Both the position numbers and the translations under genes were made by a program. Under the pieces are notes generated by a model. That model did no database searches, had not been told where the DNA came from, and was given only the letters and a program-made list of their open reading frames with translations. From Mycolicibacterium moriokaense (GTDB lineage Bacteria > Actinomycetota > Actinomycetes > Mycobacteriales > Mycobacteriaceae), in the NCBI RefSeq assembly GCF_010726085.1, contig NZ_AP022560.1, positions 4,092,001 through 4,156,000 of the forward strand: a DNA stretch of 64,000 bases. The letters run 5' to 3'. Shown one piece after another: positions 1 to 8,883 of the stretch. How positions within the stretch are numbered: the first letter of the stretch is position 1; each line of letters opens with the position of its first letter.

Positions 1-1889
1 ATTGCGGACCGCGGTTCACCATCATCGCATCGCTCCCGTATGACCGTGCGTCGACCACCATGGCGCCGTTCCCCATGTGCGACGACTGCGCCGCCGAATA
101 CCATGACCCGGCCGATCGGCGATTCCACGCCCAACCGGTGTGCTGCCCACAGTGCGGCCCCACGCTGCGCTTTCGAGACCGCGACGGCCGAACGACCGAA
201 GCCGAAGCCGCGCTGCGGCAGACCCGGCGGCTGCTGACCGACGGGCGGATCCTCGCCGTGAAGGGCATCGGCGGATACCACCTCGCCTGCGACGCCGCCA
301 ACGAGCACGCGGTGGCCGAGCTGCGCAGGCGAAAGCGGCGCGGCGACAAGCCTTTCGCGGTGATGGTGGCGGACCTGGCGTCCGCGCGGATTCTCGCCGA
401 CATCGATGCCGGCTCGGCACGTCTGCTGTCGAGTACGCAACGGCCGATCGTGCTGGTGCCGCGCCAGGAGGCGGCCCCGGTGGCGCCTTCGGTGGCCCCG
501 CACAATCCCGACCTCGGCGTCATGCTGGCCTACACACCGCTGCACGCGCTGCTGTTCGGGTTGCCCGGTGACGAGTCCGGCCCGACGGCGCTGGTGATGA
601 CCTCGGGCAACCTCGGCGGCGATCCGATCTGCTTCACCGACGACGATGCCCTGGAACGGCTTTCGAAGTTGGCTGACGCATGGCTGATGCATGATCGGCA
701 GATCCTCGTACCGTGCGACGACTCGGTACTGCGGGTGGTCGATGACAATGAATTGCCGATCAGGCGCTCGCGCGGATATGCACCGCTGCCCGTCGCGCTG
801 CCTGCGGCCGTGCTGCCGACGCTGGCGGTCGGCGCCGACCTCAAGAACACGCTGGCGGTGGCCGACGGCAAGTACGCCTGGCTCAGCCAGCACATCGGCG
901 ATATGGACGACCTCGCGACGTTGACGGCATTCGACTCGGCACGTCAACATCTGGAGGCACTCACCGGGGTGACACCGAACGTGCTTGTCGCCGATGCCCA
1001 TCCGCTGTACCGGTCGACGGCCTGGGCGCACCGCAATGCCGCGGACCGCCCGGTCCGGACGGTGCAGCATCACCATGCGCATATCGCGGCCGTCATGGCC
1101 GAACACGGCCTGGACGGATCTCGCCCGGTCCTCGGGTTCGCGTTCGACGGAACGGGCTACGGGCCTGACAACGCCGTCTGGGGTGGCGAGGTGCTGCTCG
1201 CCGACTACAAGGGTTACCGGCGACTGGCGCATCTCAAGTACGTACCGTTGCCCGGCGGGGACATCAGCGTGCTGCGGCCGTACCGGATGGCACTGGCGCA
1301 CCTGTGGGCCGCGGGCATGCCCTGGGATGACGACCTGGCGCCGATGCAGGCGTGCCCGGAGGACGAGCGACGCGTGCTGGCGCACCAGCTCGAAACCGGT
1401 CTGGGTTGCGCTCCGACGTCCAGCATGGGACGCCTGTTCGACACGGTCGCGGCGCTGGCCGACGTCCGTCAGATCGTCGCCTACGAGGCGCAGGCGGCCA
1501 TCGAATTGGAAGGGTTGTCGCGCCACGCCGACTGTGGCGCAGCCACTTACCGATTCGCCGTCGATGCCGACCACGTGCCTGCAGTGATCGATCCGGCGCC
1601 CGTACTCGCCGCCGTCGTCGCCGACACCCGGGCGGGCGTGACCGCCGGTGTGGTCGGCGCCCGGTTGCATCACGCGGTCGCGGACCTGGTCGTTCGACTG
1701 GCCTCCACCGTCGTCACCGATGCGCCCACCGTCGCGCTGTCGGGTGGAGTGTTCCAGAACGCTCTGCTACTGCGGCTGACGCTGCGTGGTTTGCGGGACA
1801 AGGGTTTCGACGTGATCACGCATCGATTCGTGCCACCGAACGACGGTGGAATCGCACTGGGCCAACTGTTGGTGGGGAATTCCTCATGA
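1..1889 (+). CDS. hypF: HypF, carbamoyltransferase for hydrogenase maturation (5'-truncated by window edge)
   Basis: HypF uses carbamoyl phosphate and ATP to make the thiocarboxamide on HypE that becomes the CN ligand of the [NiFe] centre. The reading frame is open from base 3, so the N-terminal acylphosphatase domain lies outside the window. The visible part starts at the segment CGPRFTIIASLPYDRA typical of the first zinc-finger region, followed by MCDDC and CCPQC zinc-finger cysteine pairs, a YrdC-like domain (about residues 75-245 counted from the ATG at base 60) and a Kae1-like domain with the metal-binding motif VQHHHAHIA. The ATG at base 60 is internal, not the start. The stop lies 16 bases before hypC, so it is the first visible gene of a hypF-C-D-E operon. 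Family assignment is secure; the paired hydrogenase cannot be told from this window. Confidence 0.96.
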   Translation, partial: CGPRFTIIASLPYDRASTTMAPFPMCDDCAAEYHDPADRRFHAQPVCCPQCGPTLRFRDRDGRTTEAEAALRQTRRLLTDGRILAVKGIGGYHLACDAANEHAVAELRRRKRRGDKPFAVMVADLASARILADIDAGSARLLSSTQRPIVLVPRQEAAPVAPSVAPHNPDLGVMLAYTPLHALLFGLPGDESGPTALVMTSGNLGGDPICFTDDDALERLSKLADAWLMHDRQILVPCDDSVLRVVDDNELPIRRSRGYAPLPVALPAAVLPTLAVGADLKNTLAVADGKYAWLSQHIGDMDDLATLTAFDSARQHLEALTGVTPNVLVADAHPLYRSTAWAHRNAADRPVRTVQHHHAHIAAVMAEHGLDGSRPVLGFAFDGTGYGPDNAVWGGEVLLADYKGYRRLAHLKYVPLPGGDISVLRPYRMALAHLWAAGMPWDDDLAPMQACPEDERRVLAHQLETGLGCAPTSSMGRLFDTVAALADVRQIVAYEAQAAIELEGLSRHADCGAATYRFAVDADHVPAVIDPAPVLAAVVADTRAGVTAGVVGARLHHAVADLVVRLASTVVTDAPTVALSGGVFQNALLLRLTLRGLRDKGFDVITHRFVPPNDGGIALGQLLVGNSS

Positions 1890-1905
1890 GGAAGGGAGGC
1901 CGCTG

Positions 1906-2220
1906 ATGTGCCTGGCGGTACCGGGGAAGATTGTCAGCATCGACGAGCGTGACGGCACGTTGATGTCGGTCGTCGATTTCGGCGGAATCAAGAAGGATGT
2001 CTGCCTGGAGTATATACCCGACGCGGAAATCGGCCAATACGTCGTCGTCCATGTCGGTTTCGCCCTTCAGCGGCTCGACGAGGAATCGGCGATGCGGACG
2101 CTCGCCGAGTTCGAACACCTCGGCGTGTTGAAGGAGGAGTTCACCGATGGGTTCGAGTTGGCCGCCAAGCAGGCCGGCCTCGACAACCCCGCCACATCAA
2201 CCAACGAGGTGAAACCATGA
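1906..2220 (+). CDS. hypC: HypC/HybG/HupF-family hydrogenase assembly chaperone
   Basis: HypC is a small chaperone that works with HypD to assemble the Fe(CN)2CO unit and deliver it to the hydrogenase large-subunit precursor. The protein is 104 residues and starts [10 protein letters not shown]; Cys2 is the essential iron-binding residue of the family once Met1 is removed. I chose the ATG at 1906 because it gives this hallmark N-terminus and has a GGGAGG ribosome site a few bases upstream; a longer in-frame ORF from 1846 would put 20 non-homologous residues in front. The stop overlaps the hypD start (ATGA), consistent with translational coupling. The C-terminal 25 residues extend beyond the core beta-barrel. 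Confidence 0.95.
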   Translation: MCLAVPGKIVSIDERDGTLMSVVDFGGIKKDVCLEYIPDAEIGQYVVVHVGFALQRLDEESAMRTLAEFEHLGVLKEEFTDGFELAAKQAGLDNPATSTNEVKP

Positions 2221-3317
2221 AGTACTTGGATGAGTTCAGCGACCCGCAACTCGCCGGCCGCCTCGTCGACGAGATCAAGTCCGCGACCAGTCAACGATGG
2301 TCGATCATGGAAGTCTGTGGTGGACAGACCCATTCGATCATCCGACACGGCATCGACCAGTTGCTTCCGGACACCATCGAGATGATCCACGGGCCCGGCT
2401 GCCCCGTCTGTGTGACGCCGTTGGAGATCATCGACAAGGCACTGGAGATCGCGGCCCGTCCCGACGTCATCTTCTGCTCCTTCGGCGATATGCTGCGGGT
2501 TCCCGGCAGTGAGACGGACCTGTTCGGTGTCAAGAGCCGCGGCGGTGACGTACGGGTCGTGTACTCGCCGCTGGATGCGTTGAGGATCGCGAAGGAGAAC
2601 CCCGCCAAGCAGGTGGTGTTCTTCGGGATCGGCTTCGAGACGACCGCACCCGCCAACGCGATGACCGTCTATCAAGCCAAACGCACCGGCATCGACAACT
2701 TCTCACTGCTCGTGTCCCACGTCCTGGTGCCACCGGCGATCTCGGCGATCATGGAGTCGCCGACGTGCCGTGTCCAGGCGTTCCTGGCGGCGGGCCACGT
2801 TTGCACGGTGATGGGGACCGAGGAGTATCCACCGCTGTGCGACAAGTACGGCGTGCCGATCGTCGTCACCGGATTCGAACCGCTGGACATCCTGGAAGGA
2901 ATCCGGCGGACGGTGCTGCAGCTGGAATCGGGCCGCCACGAACTGGGGAACGCCTATCCACGGGCGGTGCAGGACCAAGGGAACTCGGCGGCCAAGGCCA
3001 TGCTGCTGGATGTCTTCGAGGTGACCGACCGATCGTGGCGCGGCATCGGCATGATCCCGAGCAGCGGGTGGCGGCTCTCGTACGCCTACCGCGACTACGA
3101 CGCCGAGCACCGCTTCTCCGTCACCGACATCCACACCGAGGAATCGCAGATATGCCGATCGGGTGAGGTACTGCAGGGCCTGATCAAACCGCACCAGTGC
3201 GAGGCGTTCGGCACGGTGTGTACACCGCGTAATCCGCTTGGCGCCACGATGGTTTCATCGGAGGGCGCGTGCGCCGCCTACTATCTGTACCGACGGTTGG
3301 AGGTGTCGAATGCCTGA
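2217..3317 (+). CDS. hypD: HypD, Fe-S scaffold for hydrogenase Fe(CN)2CO assembly
   Basis: HypD is the iron-sulfur protein on which, together with HypC, iron receives its CN and CO ligands during [NiFe]-hydrogenase maturation. The 366-residue protein has the normal family length and its diagnostic motifs: CGGQTHSI near residue 34, GPGCPVC near residue 60, [11 protein letters not shown] near residue 85, and the C-terminal cysteine-rich segment ([29 protein letters not shown]) that ligates a [4Fe-4S] cluster. The start overlaps the hypC stop by 4 bases, and its stop lies inside the first codons of hypE (8-base overlap), so the three genes are tightly coupled. No missing key residue was seen. 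Confidence 0.97.
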   Translation: MKYLDEFSDPQLAGRLVDEIKSATSQRWSIMEVCGGQTHSIIRHGIDQLLPDTIEMIHGPGCPVCVTPLEIIDKALEIAARPDVIFCSFGDMLRVPGSETDLFGVKSRGGDVRVVYSPLDALRIAKENPAKQVVFFGIGFETTAPANAMTVYQAKRTGIDNFSLLVSHVLVPPAISAIMESPTCRVQAFLAAGHVCTVMGTEEYPPLCDKYGVPIVVTGFEPLDILEGIRRTVLQLESGRHELGNAYPRAVQDQGNSAAKAMLLDVFEVTDRSWRGIGMIPSSGWRLSYAYRDYDAEHRFSVTDIHTEESQICRSGEVLQGLIKPHQCEAFGTVCTPRNPLGATMVSSEGACAAYYLYRRLEVSNA

Positions 3318-4389
3318 CTCCCCAGCGGAGCCCGGCGCCACCATCGACATGGAGGCCTGGGTCTGTCCCGCCCCGCTGCGCAATGCACCGAACATCGTGA
3401 TGGGGCATGGTGGCGGCGGGGCGATGTCGGCAGAACTCATCGAACACCTTTTTCTGCCCGCCTTCGGTTCCGCCGCCGACGCGGCCATGGGCGATTCCGC
3501 GGTGCTACCGATCGGCGATGTGCGGCTGGCCTTCTCGACCGATTCCTTCGTGGTCAAACCGCTGGTCTTCCCCGGCGGCACGATCGGCGATCTCGCGGTG
3601 AACGGCACGGTCAACGATCTCGCGATGGCGGGGGCGCAGCCGGTGGTGCTGTCGACGGCGTTCATCCTCGAGGAGGGCACGCCCCTCGACGAACTCGCAC
3701 ACGTCGCCCACGCCGTGGGAACGGCGGCGATGGCGGCCGGTGTGAAGCTGGTGACCGGCGATACCAAGGTCGTCGACGCCGGACACGGCGACGGCGTCTA
3801 CATCAACACCACCGGGATCGGTCTTGTCGACGAACGCGCAGACATCCGGCCGCAGCGGGCCACCGAGGGTGATGTGGTGATCATCAGCGGTGACATCGGA
3901 ACCCACGGTGTCGCGGTGATGAGCTGCCGCGAGGGGCTGGAGTTCGGCACCACCGTGGCAAGCGACACGGCGCCGCTGCACAGACTCGTCGCCGCGATGA
4001 TCGATACCGGTGCCGATATCCACACGCTGCGCGACCCCACCAGGGGCGGAGTCGCCGCGACACTGAACGAGATCGCCAGGACCGCCGGCGTCGGAATCTC
4101 CTTGGACGAGCGCGCATTCCCGATACCCGCCGAGGTCCGTGACGCGTGCGGGCTACTGGGTCTCGACCCGCTGTATGTGGCCAACGAGGGCAAGCTGCTA
4201 GCGTTCGTCGCACCCGATGATGTCGATCGAGTGCTCAGCGCCATGCACGCGCATCCGCTCGGCACTCGCGCCGCGGTGATCGGTCGCTGTGTCGCCGAGC
4301 ATCCCGGCATGGTGTCCGCCAGGACGGCGCTGGGCGGCACCCGCGTCGTCGACCTGCCTATCGGCGAACAACTACCCCGGATCTGCTGA
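3310..4389 (+). CDS. hypE: HypE, carbamoyl dehydratase for hydrogenase maturation
   Basis: HypE accepts a carbamoyl group from HypF on its C-terminal cysteine and dehydrates it with ATP to a thiocyanate, the source of the CN ligands. The protein (359 residues from the ATG at 3310) ends in PRIC, the required C-terminal Cys. It shows the PurM-like nucleotide-binding features GHGGGGAMS near residue 36, STDSFVVKP and [11 protein letters not shown]. The start at 3310 overlaps the end of hypD; the in-frame ATG at 3349 (MEAWVCP) is a possible shorter start. An upstream ORF extension to 3238 lies inside hypD and is unlikely. The stop is directly followed by the next ATG. Confidence 0.96.
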   Translation: MPDSPAEPGATIDMEAWVCPAPLRNAPNIVMGHGGGGAMSAELIEHLFLPAFGSAADAAMGDSAVLPIGDVRLAFSTDSFVVKPLVFPGGTIGDLAVNGTVNDLAMAGAQPVVLSTAFILEEGTPLDELAHVAHAVGTAAMAAGVKLVTGDTKVVDAGHGDGVYINTTGIGLVDERADIRPQRATEGDVVIISGDIGTHGVAVMSCREGLEFGTTVASDTAPLHRLVAAMIDTGADIHTLRDPTRGGVAATLNEIARTAGVGISLDERAFPIPAEVRDACGLLGLDPLYVANEGKLLAFVAPDDVDRVLSAMHAHPLGTRAAVIGRCVAEHPGMVSARTALGGTRVVDLPIGEQLPRIC

Positions 4390-5091
4390 ATGAGCGGGCA
4401 CGAGACCTTCGCCCGCTACGCGTATCCGCCAAACGAATTGGGCTATTGCGGACCCGCCGAGGTCGCGCACACCGACCTGGCCTCGCATGCCCGCGAGTTC
4501 GATGGTGCATGGCCGTATCTGGAGTCCATCGCCGATGCGGCAGGTATCTCCGACCCGCTCGATGAAGACGTCGTGCGCAGCTATTGGATCGGCGGGCCTC
4601 TGCTGGACAAGGTCGATCCCACCGAGCTGGTGTCACGCCTGCGTCGCGCCTTCACCGGCCAGGTCACCGGGCTGTTGACGGCGTTACCGGACGCCGTACA
4701 CGCGTTGGCGCACCACAGTTTTCACGTCTTCGTCGTATATCCCTGGATCCGGTTCCTCGATCGCGACCAGACAACGCCGCTGCGTGTCATGCAGGACTGC
4801 CGCATACGCTGGGGTGTTGTCGATTCGGTCGCGGGCGATCACGCTGAAATCGTCGCGCGGCCACTGTCATTGGAAGCCGGTGCACTGACGCTGGGTGAAC
4901 CCCGTACCGAAACGGTGCGCTGGCGCAAGGACGGGCAGTCGCTGGCCCCACCGCCCGCTCCCGCGGAAACCGTGTCGGCACACTGGGATTGGATGTGCGG
5001 AACGTTGAGCGACACGGACGCCGCAGCTCTCGCCGACGCGACGCAGGTGACCCTCGACCTGGTCAACGCGCTCAGAAGCGCGGCTCCTTGA
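4390..5091 (+). CDS. Hydrogenase-operon protein of unknown function (DUF6390-like)
   Basis: A 233-residue soluble protein with no signal peptide or membrane segment. It begins immediately after the hypE stop (TGA-ATG, zero spacing), so it is almost certainly co-transcribed with the hyp genes. The sequence starts with a conserved-looking FARYAYPPNELGYCGPAE block and has a second motif SFHVFVVYPWIRFL in the middle. From memory it resembles the actinobacterial DUF6390 family, seen in hydrogenase loci; I cannot verify that name here. A role in hydrogenase assembly, regulation or cofactor handling is inferred from position only. There is no obvious metal motif, apart from the cysteines in YCGP, MQDC and MCG. 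Confidence 0.75.
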   Translation: MSGHETFARYAYPPNELGYCGPAEVAHTDLASHAREFDGAWPYLESIADAAGISDPLDEDVVRSYWIGGPLLDKVDPTELVSRLRRAFTGQVTGLLTALPDAVHALAHHSFHVFVVYPWIRFLDRDQTTPLRVMQDCRIRWGVVDSVAGDHAEIVARPLSLEAGALTLGEPRTETVRWRKDGQSLAPPPAPAETVSAHWDWMCGTLSDTDAAALADATQVTLDLVNALRSAAP

Positions 5092-5103
5092 GCATGCGCC
5101 GGC

Positions 5104-5298
5104 TCACCACTGGTCGCGCGGGACGTCGAAATCGGCGCACAGCGCACGCCAGACGTCGCGTGGATCCACACCGTCCTCGATGGCCTGCACGGCGGTGCGC
5201 CCATCGAGCGCCGTCAGCACGTGGTCGACCAGCATCGACGACGCGCGCACCGCGCCGAACTGCGCCTCGACCAGCTCGTTGAATTCCGTCAACCGCAC
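5104..5298 (-). CDS. DUF3046 family protein
   Basis: A 64-residue protein starting with GTG (MRLTEFNELVEAQFG) and ending VPRDQW. It matches the short mycobacterial DUF3046 family (Rv2738c in M. tuberculosis), normally encoded next to recA and recX. Function is unknown; the name of the family is from memory. It is 9 bases downstream of the glycosyltransferase gene on the same strand and ends 12 bases from the convergent hydrogenase-operon gene. In M. tuberculosis the next gene downstream is recA; here that position is taken by the hyp operon on the opposite strand. Confidence 0.85.
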   Translation of the reverse strand: MRLTEFNELVEAQFGAVRASSMLVDHVLTALDGRTAVQAIEDGVDPRDVWRALCADFDVPRDQW

Positions 5299-5307
5299 GT
5301 CGCCAAC

Positions 5308-6480
5308 TTACGCCTTGTCGATGAGTGCTTCATGGCACACCCGTACCGGATCCTCGACATCAGCCAGGGTCGCCGCGGCGCGGCGTGCGGCCTCCCGGTA
5401 CCGGGGAGACGACAGCACCTCGATCACCGCCGCCGTCAATGCCTCCGCGGTAAGCGGTCGGATAAGTCGCGCACTGCCCTGTCGCACAACGCGATTGGCG
5501 ATCTCCCACTGATCACCCCCGCCCGGCACCACCACCAGCGGGACGCCCGCCAGCAGCGTCTTCGACACCATGCCGTGCCCACCGCCGCAAATCACCACGT
5601 CGGCCTTCGACAACAGTTCGTCCTGACGGCCGAGTCCGACCACCGCCCACGGCGGCACCGGACCCTCGGGGCCCTCCAGGCGCGACACCACCAGCCGCGA
5701 CCCCTCGGGAAGGGTGTCCCCTGGCGTCAACACCTCCAGCGCCAACTCGGCGAGGCCACCGGTGCCGGTCTTCGCGGTGGACGGCGCGACGACCACCACC
5801 GGTCCCGAGCCGGCCGGGATGTCCAGCGTCGACGACGTCGGTTCGAAGTGCAGCGGACCGACGATCACGGCCTCCGACGGCCAGTCCGGTCGCGGGAGCT
5901 CCAGCGCCGGCAGGGTGGCGATCAGTCGTCGCCGCGGACCGGGATCGTCTGCGGGCAAACCGATCTCGGCCCGCGCCGTTGCACGTTGCCGCAACCCCTC
6001 CCGCCATGATCGGGCGGACAGCGCACGCAGCACCGCATCGCGGATCTTGCCGCGGACGCCGACGCCCGGCGCCAGCCCGCTGCCGATGGGCGGCAGGCCT
6101 TTCGACGGCCGATACAGCGGCTGGGGGTTCAGCTCGACCCACGGTAGGCCAAGCAGCTCGGCGGCGAACGCGCCCGCCACGGTGATCACGTCCGACACCA
6201 CCAGGTCCGGCGCCAGCTCTGCCAGCTGCGGCTTGTTGAGCACCGCCATCCGCGCGGCACGCCGGTTGATCTTGTCCCCTGCGTCGGCATCGTCATCGTC
6301 CTCGGTGGCGTCCAGCCCGAGGAGCTCGACCGCGTCGATCCCGGCGTCTCGCGCCGTCGTCAACCACTGCGTGCCGGTGAGAAGCGTGGGTGAATCCCCA
6401 TTGGACAGAAAGCGAAGACACAGTGCAATGGCCGGAAAAGCATGCCCGGGATCGGGTCCGGCAACGACCGCGACGCGCAT
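5308..6480 (-). CDS. GT1-type glycosyltransferase (MGT/UDP-glucosyltransferase-like)
   Basis: A 390-residue GT-B fold glycosyltransferase related to macrolide and UDP-sugar transferases (Rv2739c-type, from memory). The N-terminus MRVAVVAGPDPGHAFPAI is the acceptor-domain Rossmann strand with the GH motif; the C-terminal domain carries the donor-site segment ICGGGHGMVSKTLLAGVP followed by GGGDQWEIANRV, the usual nucleotide-sugar binding region. I chose the ATG at 6480, which matches the family start; another ATG four codons upstream (6492) is possible. It is divergent from the epoxide hydrolase gene and runs into the DUF3046 gene. The acceptor is not known. Confidence 0.87.
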   Translation of the reverse strand: MRVAVVAGPDPGHAFPAIALCLRFLSNGDSPTLLTGTQWLTTARDAGIDAVELLGLDATEDDDDADAGDKINRRAARMAVLNKPQLAELAPDLVVSDVITVAGAFAAELLGLPWVELNPQPLYRPSKGLPPIGSGLAPGVGVRGKIRDAVLRALSARSWREGLRQRATARAEIGLPADDPGPRRRLIATLPALELPRPDWPSEAVIVGPLHFEPTSSTLDIPAGSGPVVVVAPSTAKTGTGGLAELALEVLTPGDTLPEGSRLVVSRLEGPEGPVPPWAVVGLGRQDELLSKADVVICGGGHGMVSKTLLAGVPLVVVPGGGDQWEIANRVVRQGSARLIRPLTAEALTAAVIEVLSSPRYREAARRAAATLADVEDPVRVCHEALIDKA

Positions 6481-6522
6481 TCGGCCTACCATGCCACAGC
6501 GCTACACAATAGGCTTGGGGAC

Positions 6523-6963
6523 ATGACCGACCAGGCTTCCGGAGTGAGAACCGACATCGACAACGTCCGTACGGTCGAGACGTTTCTCTACGCACTGCAG
6601 GACCAGGACTTCGACACGGTGGATCGCTCGCTGGCCGACAACATCGAATGGCAAAACGTCGGCTATCCCACCATCCGCGGCCGCCAGCGCATCGTCGGCC
6701 TGATGCGGCGGGGCGAGGGCCGGATGGGCTTCGAGGTGAAGATTCACCGCATCGCGGCCGAGGGCAACGCGGTGCTCACCGAGCGCACCGACGCCATGGT
6801 GTTCGGACCGTTGCGTATTCAGTTCTGGGTGTGCGGGGTGTTCGAGGTGCACGGCGGCCGAATCACCCTGTGGCGGGACTATTTCGATACGCTCGACTTC
6901 CTCAAGGGGGCGGTGCGCGGTATCGCGGCGACGGTGTTCCCCTCGCTGCGCGCAACGTTGTAA
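6523..6963 (+). CDS. ephG: Limonene-1,2-epoxide hydrolase family protein (EphG-type)
   Basis: A 146-residue cone-shaped SnoaL-like fold epoxide hydrolase. Members open epoxides with an Arg-Asp pair that positions and activates water. The expected residues are visible: WQNVGYP (Asn and Tyr of the water site), ERTDAM (Arg-Asp) and LWRDYFD (second Asp). I chose the ATG at 6523 (MTDQASGV); a longer ORF from 6442 would run through the divergent promoter region. The M. tuberculosis homologue Rv2740 (EphG) acts on sterol-like and other lipophilic epoxides in vitro, from memory. It shares a short intergenic region with the divergent glycosyltransferase. Confidence 0.9.
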   Translation: MTDQASGVRTDIDNVRTVETFLYALQDQDFDTVDRSLADNIEWQNVGYPTIRGRQRIVGLMRRGEGRMGFEVKIHRIAAEGNAVLTERTDAMVFGPLRIQFWVCGVFEVHGGRITLWRDYFDTLDFLKGAVRGIAATVFPSLRATL

Positions 6964-6993
6964 CCTGCGCGGTTGATATCATTCGGGCTCGTT

Positions 6994-7410
6994 ATGAGCA
7001 CCGAAGCCGCCCGCACCCGGCCCAACCTGGTCGAATACATCGGCTACTGCTACGGCCGGCGTCTGCCCCCGTCCATGCACGACTGGGTGTGCAACGACCT
7101 GGCGGGCAAGGGCGCGACCGTCCGCATGATGATCCGCGTCTTCATCCCGGCGTTCGTGATCCTGCTCCCATTCTGGTTCATCCCGACCACGCTGGACGTT
7201 CACCTGTCCATGACGCTGCCGATCCTGATCCCGTTCGTGTTCTTCTCACACGCACTGAACAAGGTGTGGCGCCGCCACATGCTGCGTAAGCACGGTCTGG
7301 ACCCGAGCCTCGTCGACGAACTCTCCCGCAAGAAGAACGCCCACATCCACCAGGCGTACATCGAGCGCTACGGCCCCCGGTCGGGGCCGTCCAGTTCGCA
7401 CGACGTCTAG
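6994..7410 (+). CDS. DUF5313 family membrane protein
   Basis: A 138-residue mycobacterial protein from the ATG at 6994 (MSTEAARTRPNLVEYIGYCYGRRLP). It resembles the DUF5313 family by its N-terminal block and size; the function is unknown. Two hydrophobic segments around residues 46-66 (FIPAFVILLPFWFIP) and 69-87 (HLSMTLPILIPFVFF) should form a membrane hairpin, with a basic C-terminal tail after it (KVWRRHMLRKHG). An ORF extension upstream to 6973 is less likely. It follows ephG by 30 bases and may be co-transcribed. Confidence 0.75.
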   Translation: MSTEAARTRPNLVEYIGYCYGRRLPPSMHDWVCNDLAGKGATVRMMIRVFIPAFVILLPFWFIPTTLDVHLSMTLPILIPFVFFSHALNKVWRRHMLRKHGLDPSLVDELSRKKNAHIHQAYIERYGPRSGPSSSHDV

Positions 7411-7447
7411 CACCCATCCATGAGCGCGGTGGCGACGAATAGCCATC

Positions 7448-8050
7448 GTGGGTAGAGACGACGATGTGCGTGGCGGCGTTCTGGTGCTGCCGGGCGGCAA
7501 ACCCCGGGACACCTCGCCCGCACGGACCTGGCAACTGGCCAACCAGCGGATGGAGTGGCTGGCCTGGTCACTGCGGCGCAGCCTCGGGAGTTCGGTGAAG
7601 GTGCGCCGTGTGCAGTACCGGAAGCGGGGCTGGAACAGTCCCGACCTCGATGCTCTTCGCGATGCGGAATCCGCCCTTCAGACGTTGCAGCGCGACATCG
7701 GTTCCCGGCGCGTGGTGCTGGTCGGCCATTCGATGGGTGCGCGTGTCGCGGTGCATCTCGCGGCACGCAGCGAGGTCGTCGGAATCGTCGCGCTGGCGCC
7801 CTGGTGGCCGCATAACGACGCCGACCTGGTGCCGGCCGGAAGCAGGCTGTTGACCCTGCACGGCACCGCCGACAACTGGACCGACCCACGCTCATCGCGA
7901 GCCCAGACCCGGCGGGCCAGTGAGCGCGGCGTCGACGCGCGATGGCTGGGGCTGTCGGACGCGGGCCACTATCTGCTGCGGGACGTCGATAAGTGGCACC
8001 GGTTGACCACGGAGTTCGTCGCGGAACAGCTGGGAGTGCGCTGCGGCTAG
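7448..8050 (+). CDS. Alpha/beta-fold hydrolase
   Basis: A 200-residue small serine hydrolase with a GTG start at 7448. It has the nucleophile elbow VGHSMGARV near residue 97, a probable acid in the stretch LHGTADNWTD near residue 140, and a C-terminal histidine in SDAGHYLL near residue 176, the order expected for a catalytic triad. No signal peptide is visible, so it is probably cytoplasmic. Substrate unknown. Its stop codon shares CTAG with the stop of the convergent pspM gene, a 4-base overlap that leaves no room for a terminator. Confidence 0.82.
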   Translation: MGRDDDVRGGVLVLPGGKPRDTSPARTWQLANQRMEWLAWSLRRSLGSSVKVRRVQYRKRGWNSPDLDALRDAESALQTLQRDIGSRRVVLVGHSMGARVAVHLAARSEVVGIVALAPWWPHNDADLVPAGSRLLTLHGTADNWTDPRSSRAQTRRASERGVDARWLGLSDAGHYLLRDVDKWHRLTTEFVAEQLGVRCG

Positions 8051-8865
8051 GCCCTGCGCAGGCGCCCCAGCTCGTCGAAGGCCTGCGCCCAGCCCAGCAG
8101 ACGATCGGTGGCGTTGGACAGCTCGCTGCGATAGCGCTGCTGCACCATGGGCGAGCTCGACATCGACCCGGTGTTGGCCGCCGACACCAATTGCGCTGCG
8201 GCGGTCACCATCTCGTTGTACTGATGGCTACCCTGCTCCAGCTGCGCGGTGAAGGCCGCGATGGTGGGGGCCAGATGCGCACGCGACTGTGGCGCCGAGC
8301 TGATCGCCCGTTCCATCGACACCACCTCGTTGGCGGTGGCGGTCATCGTCGCGGCGGTCTGATTGGCCGCCTCGGTCAGCTCGCGGAGCTCGTCGGGCGG
8401 AAGCAGCCGGCCTCGCTCCATCACACCCAGCAGGGAATGCAGGCCCCGCTCAGAGGCGGCGAGTGCGGCCATCGGCTGGCGGGCGGCCGAACCCCACGGC
8501 GGGAGGCGGCGCGCGGTCCTCGACCGTGGCGGCGGCAACGGCTCACGACGCAGCCAGCGGTAGCGCAGGAACGACAGCGTTGCCAAGAAGGCCGCGCCGA
8601 CCGCGATCGGGGCGGGGATGAACAGTGCCCAGAACGGTGTCTCCCATGCCGACAACAGACCCGTCACGCCGATCCAGAACACCGTCGACACCGCGAAGAA
8701 CACGGCCAGCCGCAGCGCCCAGCGACGCTTTCGCAACAACTTCGCACGTGGATCCGCTGCGGCGTTGAGCTTTTCGGCCAGCACATCCGACCACTCGGCT
8801 GCGGTGTCGACACCGCGCTGAGCCAACGAGCGCCAGGCCTCCGGTCTACTCGCTCGCGAATTCAC
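8047..8865 (-). CDS. pspM: PspM-like phage-shock membrane partner (Rv2743c-type)
   Basis: A 272-residue integral membrane protein encoded 18 bases after pspA. Two strong hydrophobic segments (about residues 49-70, RLAVFFAVSTVFWIGVTG, and 77-98, FWALFIPAPIAVGAAF) follow a basic N-terminus; the C-terminal 150 residues are soluble, helical and Ala/Gln/Glu-rich. In M. tuberculosis the clgR-pspA-pspM-pspN unit is an envelope-stress system in which PspM anchors PspA at the membrane; that role is transferred by position and topology. The start is GTG at 8865. The gene ends by overlapping the stop of the convergent hydrolase, so no pspN homologue follows. Confidence 0.82.
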   Translation of the reverse strand: MNSRASRPEAWRSLAQRGVDTAAEWSDVLAEKLNAAADPRAKLLRKRRWALRLAVFFAVSTVFWIGVTGLLSAWETPFWALFIPAPIAVGAAFLATLSFLRYRWLRREPLPPPRSRTARRLPPWGSAARQPMAALAASERGLHSLLGVMERGRLLPPDELRELTEAANQTAATMTATANEVVSMERAISSAPQSRAHLAPTIAAFTAQLEQGSHQYNEMVTAAAQLVSAANTGSMSSSPMVQQRYRSELSNATDRLLGWAQAFDELGRLRRA

Positions 8866-8883
8866 TGCTGGTCCTCACGGAAG

